Of a stretch of 64,000 nucleotides of DNA, positions 58,428-64,000 are shown in pieces; within the stretch, counting starts at the first letter, position 1, and the number at the start of each line of letters is the position of its first letter. The position numbers and the translations under genes are program-made. Under the pieces are notes generated by a model. The model saw nothing but the letters and a program-made list of their open reading frames with translations, ran no database searches and was not told where the DNA came from. Source of the DNA: Amorphophallus konjac (lineage: Eukaryota > Streptophyta > Magnoliopsida > Alismatales > Araceae); contig CM040125.1 of the NCBI GenBank assembly GCA_022559845.1, forward strand, positions 292,564,200 through 292,628,199. Reading direction: 5' to 3'.

Positions 58428-60109
58428 TCATTTCGAATTTATGGGAACCCAAGAATTCTTGGGTCCTGTTAGTTGAGTTACACCTTTCTTAGGTGCTTTC
58501 CATGATTTCAGGGCATTCAACTCATCAAATCTCATAGCAGAACAATTATTCATGACATGCCCCACATTCCCACAATAGTGACATGAGTTAAATGTATTCA
58601 TGTTCTTCTTTGAAGCATAAGTAGAGTAGTTATGTGGGATGGCATTTTTGAATCCATTAAGTTTCTTAGAGGCATTCAAATCATCCAACTTCTTGACATG
58701 AGAATCATACATCAAATGCCCTGCCCTACCACAATAATGACATGTGCTTTCCTTTTTGTGTGCATGTGAGTGTGTGGGAGACCCATGAGCTACATGCACT
58801 AAGGTAGTGGAATTCCTTTGAAATGTTTTCAGATTATCAGTCTTTTTCTATTTTTCTGACATTTTTGCAGTTTTCTGATTTTCTGATCTCTGAGCAGTAA
58901 ATTGAAAGATGGATGGATCAGAGATTTTAGATGGCTCAGAACTGCTCACAAATGAGGTTGATGACTTACTCTCAAATTTTTTCTTGTTCACTGGATTGTA
59001 ACCCAGTCCTTCTCTCGGAAAATTCACTCTAGTTCCAAGAATTTTATCTAAATTATCCTTCCCTTCAACAAATTTAGACATAGCACTATTTAAGTCAGTC
59101 ACTTGAGCTTCCAGAGAAGTTATTGTCAATTCAGAATTTACTATCTCCTCCTCACACTCTGCTATTCTTATTTTCAGACTTTCATTCATAGATTGATAGT
59201 CTTCATTTTCTTTTTACAGAGTTAAGAGTTTTTAAGATTCATCAATGATAGAAGATTTCCCTTTTTCAAAGGTTTGCAACCTTTCTGACATGATAATATT
59301 TAGAAACATCAGTTTTTTGTTTTATTCTTTCTGATTTTTATTTTGCAAATTTAATTTTTTAATTTCTTCGTCATGGTTATCATCATATGATTTGGAATAC
59401 AGTTTTTCATTCAACTCCTCCTTAATTTTTTCAAGCTCTTTCTTTTTGTTCAGTAACTCTTCATTTTCTTCCTTAAGAGAAACAATCAATCTTTTTTGCC
59501 ATTTTATCTCAGAATGAAGATTTGTGTTCAATTCTTTTATAGACAAATAGTTATTGCATGGCTTATCATCTTTCTTCATTTCATTGTGAGGTGTTAATTT
59601 TCAGATTGCAATGAACTTATTTCAGATGACACTTTCTTTTTCATTTTCTTATTTTTAGATTTGACTCTCTTATACTTATCTAACAATCCATTATAAAGAT
59701 TCATCAAATCATTGTATGTAAGTTCATCTGATTCAGAACTTACCTGTGATGAAGATTTATCCATCCGATCACTGCTGTGATTTTTGACCATCAGGCACTT
59801 GTTCCCATCTTGATCATGAATGGCAGTCAGCTTATCCAGTATTTCCTTAGCACTCCTGCACGTAGAGACACAAGGGAACACATCAATATCAATAGCACTT
59901 TTCATCAGCTTCAGAGCTTTCAGATTATCAGCATTTTTCAATTTATGGATGACATTCCATTTGGATTTCTCCTCAAGAAGTTCATATGGACCATATACAA
60001 TTAAAATCCATAATTTAGAATCCATAGAGTTCACAAAATCTCGCAATCTTCCTTACCAGCCATAAAAGTTTGATCCATCAAACTTAGGAGGATTAGCCAT
60101 TGAAAGCAT
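58428..60109 (-). pseudogene. gag: Element C gag
   Basis: From ATG 60109: NPPKFDGSNFYGW, a stop, then RDFVNSMDSKLWILIVYGPYEL and RSAKEILDKLTAIHDQ. A coiled coil follows (59322-59700). The tail motif LGTRVNFPREGLGYNPVNKK is near 59000. Two zinc knuckles follow: CHYCGRAGHLMYDSH (58700-58760, last Cys lost) and CHYCGNVGHVMNNCS (58545-58590, complete). The end is GPKNSWVP, the family's gag border. Several stops and frame breaks. Gag packages RNA; here it may once have helped a pol-less family move with help from autonomous relatives. Confidence 0.85.
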
Positions 60110-60192
60110 ATTGAAACGATAAGCAAAAACAATGAATGCACCAAATAGCAGGATCAGATCTGCAGATCATTGGATCTGTGGAATAAGAAACC

Positions 60193-60204
60193 GCTCTGAT
60201 ACCA
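60193..60204 (-). other. Primer-binding site of element C
   Basis: Perfect TGGTATCAGAGC on the minus strand, two bases from the LTR at 60207. Confidence 0.9.
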
Positions 60205-60530
60205 ATTGTTGGGGTAGGGGTGCTAGCAGATATGCGCACGGTTGAGATCGAGAGAGAGGGTGAGTGGATCCCCATTAAAACTTTTGCAGAATTAAAAGTT
60301 TAACTACAATCAAAGTAAAACAAATGACATCGTTGCGCTCTCTCTCACTCGAAATAATAATATTGAACTCTTAATGAGGGACAGATACACTCCTTCATCA
60401 GTGGATCTAGAGCGCACACTGCGCAACAGCTGACCTTTAAGAGATCTCATAGGATGTGCTCTACTCACACGCGTGGTAGTAAGAATAATAAAGGGAAATC
60501 TGAACACACAGCAAACCACGATGCAAGATA

Positions 60531-60594
60531 TTTTTAGGTTGTTCGATCTGCCTCAACAGATCTACATCCACCCCTCACTCAAACCTGAGTGAGG
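60531..60594 (-). promoter_or_regulatory. Tandem stem-loop module, 5' LTR of element C
   Basis: Stem GATCTG-6 nt-CAGATC (60545-60562) between TTTTTAGGTTGTTC and TACATCCACC, then CCTCACTC-6 nt-GAGTGAGG (60573-60594). Confidence 0.75.
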
Positions 60595-60613
60595 ATTACT
60601 GCTGATACACAGC

Positions 60614-60750
60614 TTGAATCCGCTGAGCATCACAGCTTGCTCCGCTGCCACACAGCTTGACAATCTGCTGAGCATCACAGCTTGCTCCACTACCACACAG
60701 CTTGACAATCCGCTGAGCATCATAGCTTGCTCCGCTCCCTAACAGCTTGA
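60614..60750. repeat. 45-bp tandem repeat, three units
   Basis: Unit: CGCTGAGCATCACAGCTTGC plus 25 bp ending GACAATC. The 3' LTR copy near 45797-45890 has two units. The units are rich in CAGCTTG/GCTGAGC and can form small hairpins. Confidence 0.85.
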
Positions 60751-61582
60751 AGATAGATTCAAAAGAGAACAAGAAAGAACAAAAACAATACATAGATAGA
60801 TGCAAAAAATAATGTAGCTCTTAAGAGTAGACGATTCTAGATCTAATCTAGAAATCGTGACTTCTGCAATTATCTCCCCTCAGAATTTTTGTCCTATCCC
60901 CGATACTCTTTTTTCTGTGTCTCTCTCTCAATCTACTCTTCTCTAGATACTCACTGCTCTCAAGCTCCGATCACTCTCTCCCTTTTCTGCACTCTTCTCA
61001 GCTTGAAGTCTTCCTCTGCTCAATCTCTGTCACAATCACTATTCTTCTCCCTATTTCTCTTCTATTTTTCACAGCTCTCTGCCACTGTATACTTCGCTCT
61101 ATTCTCTATATTTTTCTCTTTGAACAAGAGATCTGCCTTTTATATCAGGTAGCTGAATCTTGTGATCCCCACAAGATTCCAGTCCGACGTGTGAAGGGAA
61201 CATTCCCGCCAATGGCTTTTCAGGAAAGAGATGCTCGATGATGTCCACGTGTCAGATCTGAGGAAGAAGTGAATCCACGTGGCCAATCCTTCCGCTCAAT
61301 AGATATCCTCGGATCACATGCCAATTGTCTCAACTTTTGAACCACATGACCACTTATGTCTCAGACGCTTTATGTGTTGGATTAAGTGGATGGTCAAACT
61401 AGAGGGGGAGGGGGTGAATAGGTTGACCCTTTGAAATCTTTTGCGAAAAATCACAATCAACTTTGAAGAACCAGAATACTATTTAAGAATTCAGTAAACA
61501 GACGGTGTGGAGATCGAACCTAATCAATCATCTAGCGACACATAGATATAGCAAGAGACAGCAAACCACAAGAGAGCACAGA

Positions 61583-61644
61583 TTTTTATGGTGGTTCGGT
61601 CTCCCTGTGGAGACCTACGTCCACCCCTTACTAGATCAGTGAGG
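61583..61644 (-). promoter_or_regulatory. Tandem stem-loop module, LTR of element E
   Basis: Plus-strand view: TTTTTATGGTGGTTC, stem GGTCTCC-4 nt-GGAGACC (61598-61615, 7 bp), TACGTCCACC, then CCTTACT-5 nt-AGTGAGG (61626-61644, one wobble). Confidence 0.75.
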
Positions 61645-62377
61645 ATCCCTGCTGAGCCTTACAGCTTTGCTAAACCGAGGAACAATCCCCTCGACAATGC
61701 TGACCACTATAGCTTGGTTGACAAGAGGAACATATCCTCTTCACCAGATACTCGCTGACAAACAGCTTGAGTGCATACAAGCCCAGACCCCTTGACCCAA
61801 GCACACTCCGCTGGATCAAAACCCCTCCCTCTACTCAACAAGTACAAGGGAGAATTACAGTAGTAAAGTTCAAACTGAAATGAAAAACAATAAACGAAAT
61901 CATTTGAAAATGGAAGAAGGAGCCTCAGATATATGATGGTGCTGATTCACAAATCTCGAACGTAGAGATCGGAGAGGAACGGCTTCGTCGATCAGCTGGT
62001 CTTCTCCTTCTGGATGGTAGATAATATTGCAATGATCAACTGCCACTGGGCTTCCTCTGATCTTCAGTGGATGCAACAGCACGCACTCAGCAAGCCGATG
62101 ATGCAGACCTTCTTCTTCCTCTTCTACAGAACTCTCTTGTTCTTTTTTGTTCGACTGATATTCCTTCTTATTGTTCTATTTTTTCGCGCTCTACCTATTC
62201 ACGTGAATATTCCTTTTTGTGGGTCCCAACCAGATTTTCTGGTTAGCCCAATGATTATTGTCCTTGAAGCTTCTCAAATCGCGAGGGAAAGAGAGCGCAT
62301 GCTCGTTTAGATGACGTGGCGTCTAATGCCACTTATAATAGGGGTCCACCCATTCATCTCTTGATGAAACTCAGATG

Positions 62378-62764
62378 GCGTCAACTCATTGAGACCATGA
62401 GGTTGACGCAGCCTTGAAATGCCCCACATGTCTTTGAGTATAAAGCAGGATGCGTTGACGCATGGGGTCACTGTGTCGACCCACTGAACTGAGCCAGAGC
62501 GATCTTTATCTCAGAATGAACTGATGTGTCGACGCTATCATGCTGTAGCGTTGATGCACCGGGGTATTTCCAGTGAACAATGATTCTGCCACTTGAACTG
62601 CTACGTCGACGCTACTGTACTGTGGCGTTGACGCACTGAGCTATGCCAGTGATTTGATACTTCTACCTCTTGTACTGATGCGTAGACGCAATTGGCATCC
62701 TGCGTTGGCGCTGTCCTTTTATTCAAATCGCTGCGTGGACGCCGTGAGCATCCTGCGTAGACCC
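62378..62764 (-). repeat. GCGTTGACGC / GTCGACGC motif array in the element E LTR
   Basis: Copies such as GGTTGACGCAGCC, GCGTTGACGCATGG, GTGTCGACGCT, ACGTCGACGCT, GCGTTGACGCACTG and GCGTGGACGC at 20-45 bp spacing, starting about 40 bp upstream of the TATA-like box. Confidence 0.8.
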
Positions 62765-62893
62765 TGTTTCTTCCTTGCATTCAAGAATAAAGTATATACA
62801 TGCGTTAATGAATCAAGGGTTATTTCATCAGTTCTGTTGAACTCAACACACACACATCTCATGGTTGTCATCATCAAAACCAGGGGCACAACA

Positions 62894-62907
62894 ATCTCCC
62901 CCTTTTT
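62894..62907 (-). other. Polypurine tract of element E
   Basis: AAAAAGGGGGAGAT on the minus strand, identical to that of element D, abutting the LTR. Confidence 0.85.
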
Positions 62908-63185
62908 GATGATGGCAACTATGAGGTGTACGCCATTGCATCTACATAAAAATGCTTTGTTCAGATCAAACAAGTAATTCACTTCAGAGACCAGAACACC
63001 AGTTCATTTCATTTAAGTCCAAGGTTTAACATCAATAAGAGGAACAAAAGAACTTTTCTAACAAAAAGTTGGGCAATCTCACAAACAATTTCTTTCGAGC
63101 ATTTCACAAAATATGTCAACGAAGGAAAATTTCACTCAATCATATTTGATGCAGATGTAATGCAATTCCAGGCTCCAACTTGAGT

Positions 63186-63979
63186 TCATGTCTCTCCCCC
63201 TTTGACATCATCAGGAAGGGGAGCAGGTGACTGAAGGATGGTCACAGACACATTGTCCAATTGTTGTTGAAGCTGAGTCATAGAAGATGCTAAACTGTCT
63301 AGTCTGTCCAAAAATTGCTGATTTCTTTGCAGGATAGACTTATGATAATCATGTACTTTGGAAGTGATACTATCAAACCAGCTGTGTAAAATATCAAACA
63401 GATAGTCCACTTGAGCTTTCTGCTGAGATCCCCATTCAGGTGCAGAAGAGGAGGCTTCTGTTGGTGGAGGGCAGTACACATCACGTTGATCTTCAAGTGT
63501 GGGTGGGAAATTTTCTTTTAGAATGTGCAAAACATCCATTACCTCATCACCCACTAGAGTGGTTCGTTCAAATAGTTTAGCAAGGTCCATACCAAAAGAT
63601 GTAATCTTTTCAAATAAAGTCTGAACCTTTTCACTGAACTCATTGTTCTTGTCAATCAGGGTGGAAAATTTCAAATTCAACTTGGACTGGTTTTCCTTGA
63701 CTTCATAGTTATATGTCTGTACAGCCTTTAGCCTGTTCAGAAATTGTTGATGCAAGCTTTTCAAATTGTGCATTACTGATCCAGCTTTCTAACAACCTGA
63801 AGGAGGGATTCCATGAAGTTATGAAGCTTCTTGTCTGACTTGAATTTGTCTTGCTTGAACTGTTCCCATCTGCTGTCTGATTTCTGCTCAAGATGGGAAA
63901 TCCTCATTTCCATAGTTGAGCTCAGGTGCATTATGGAAGAATCAATGTTCTTGAATTTCATTTCCGGAAATTGAATCAA
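63186..63979 (-). pseudogene. Element E env-like ORF, C-terminal coiled coil
   Basis: FKNIDSSIMHLSSTMEMRISHLEQKS and FKSDKKLHNFMESLLQVV (63773-63979), then after a one-base frame change near 63775 195 codons with a Lys/Leu/Glu coiled coil, a Pro/Ser linker (PPPTEASSSAPEWG) and a second coiled coil ending LPDDVKGGET at 63186. It is the same protein as 51908-52660 of element C but better preserved. The N-terminal domain is beyond the window. Confidence 0.7.
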
Positions 63980-64000
63980 GGTGGGATTGATGCCAGAAGT

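Larger units (their letters stand above)
45381..61374 (-). mobile_element. Element C: SIRE-like copia with gag and env-like ORF but no pol
   Basis: LTRs start at 45381 (3' LTR, to 51324, with element G inside) and 60207 (5' LTR, cut at 61374 by element E). PBS is at 60193-60204 and polypurine tract at 51325-51338. Gag is at 58428-60109 and an env-like ORF at about 51900-54390. Between them there is only non-coding DNA and solo LTR F. No protease, integrase, RT or RNase H is present, so C is non-autonomous. It sits in element B (TSD TGTCA on the left). Confidence 0.85.
60207..61374 (-). repeat. 5' LTR of element C (U5/R part; U3 lies beyond the window)
   Basis: It matches 45381-46509. The join to element E falls at ACGCTTTATG (61364-61374); the other LTR reads on from the same word into CTCTTCAAGTG. 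The TATA box GATATAAAAG is at 61137-61146 (minus). It has three 45-bp repeats where the other LTR has two. Confidence 0.88.
61375..62893 (-). repeat. 3' LTR of element E
   Basis: TATA-like CTATTATAAG at 62332-62341 (minus). Directly upstream (62378-62764) are about a dozen GCGTTGACGC/TGTCGACGC motifs. Downstream is the stem-loop module at 61583-61644. Confidence 0.85.
61375..64000 (-). mobile_element. Element E: SIRE-like copia, 3' LTR and start of interior; continues past the window
   Basis: The 3' LTR is 61375-62893 (1,519 bp; sense TGTTGTGCCCC...AATCCAACA) and is inserted in the 5' LTR of element C after TTATG (61370-61374). Polypurine tract at 62894-62907. Interior to the window end holds the C-terminal part of an env-like ORF. 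Gag, any pol and the 5' LTR must lie to the right. Confidence 0.88.

Overview
The window is plant nuclear DNA made almost entirely of nested LTR retrotransposons. I found no host gene, rRNA, tRNA or CRISPR array. The Tat/Retand, CRM-like chromovirus and SIRE/Maximus-type Ty1/copia lineages together point to a flowering plant with a large, repeat-rich genome. I cannot name the species. The CRM-like copy makes pericentromeric DNA possible but does not prove it.

Layout, left part (1-33455). A decayed Tat-lineage Ty3/gypsy element runs on the + strand: gag, PR, RT-RH, a second archaeal-type RNase H, integrase, an antisense extra ORF and the 3' LTR. Two insertions split it. The first lies inside integrase: a Tekay/Del-like solo LTR (4227-17512, minus, TSD GATCA) that itself carries a CRM-like chromovirus with both LTRs (6455-16427, minus, TSD CATGG). 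The second lies inside the antisense ORF: a gag-only SIRE-like element called D here (21339-31412, minus, TSD CCTGG).

Middle (33456-45380). A second Tekay-like LTR (+) is followed by about 1.2 kb of unassigned DNA. Next comes a left-truncated SIRE-like element A (gag, PBS, 5' LTR, minus). A is inserted in the RNase H region of an older SIRE-like pol, element B (42356-45380).

Right (45381-64000). Element C is a SIRE-like element on the minus strand with gag and an env-like ORF but no pol. It has been hit by three more insertions: a 3.9-kb LTR-like element G in its left LTR (47219-51126, TSD AGTGG), a solo copia LTR F in its interior (56070-57920, TSD TGCTC), and element E in its right LTR (61375 to beyond the window).

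Nothing here looks fully functional. Inactivating stops are mostly TAG where CAG is expected, or TGA where CGA is expected, as methylation-driven decay would give. The most interesting non-coding signals are shared between LTR families. One is a pair of stem-loops whose stem sequences change while pairing is kept, inside conserved flanks. The other is arrays of GTCGAC-like or other dyad motifs, in most families just upstream of a TATA box.
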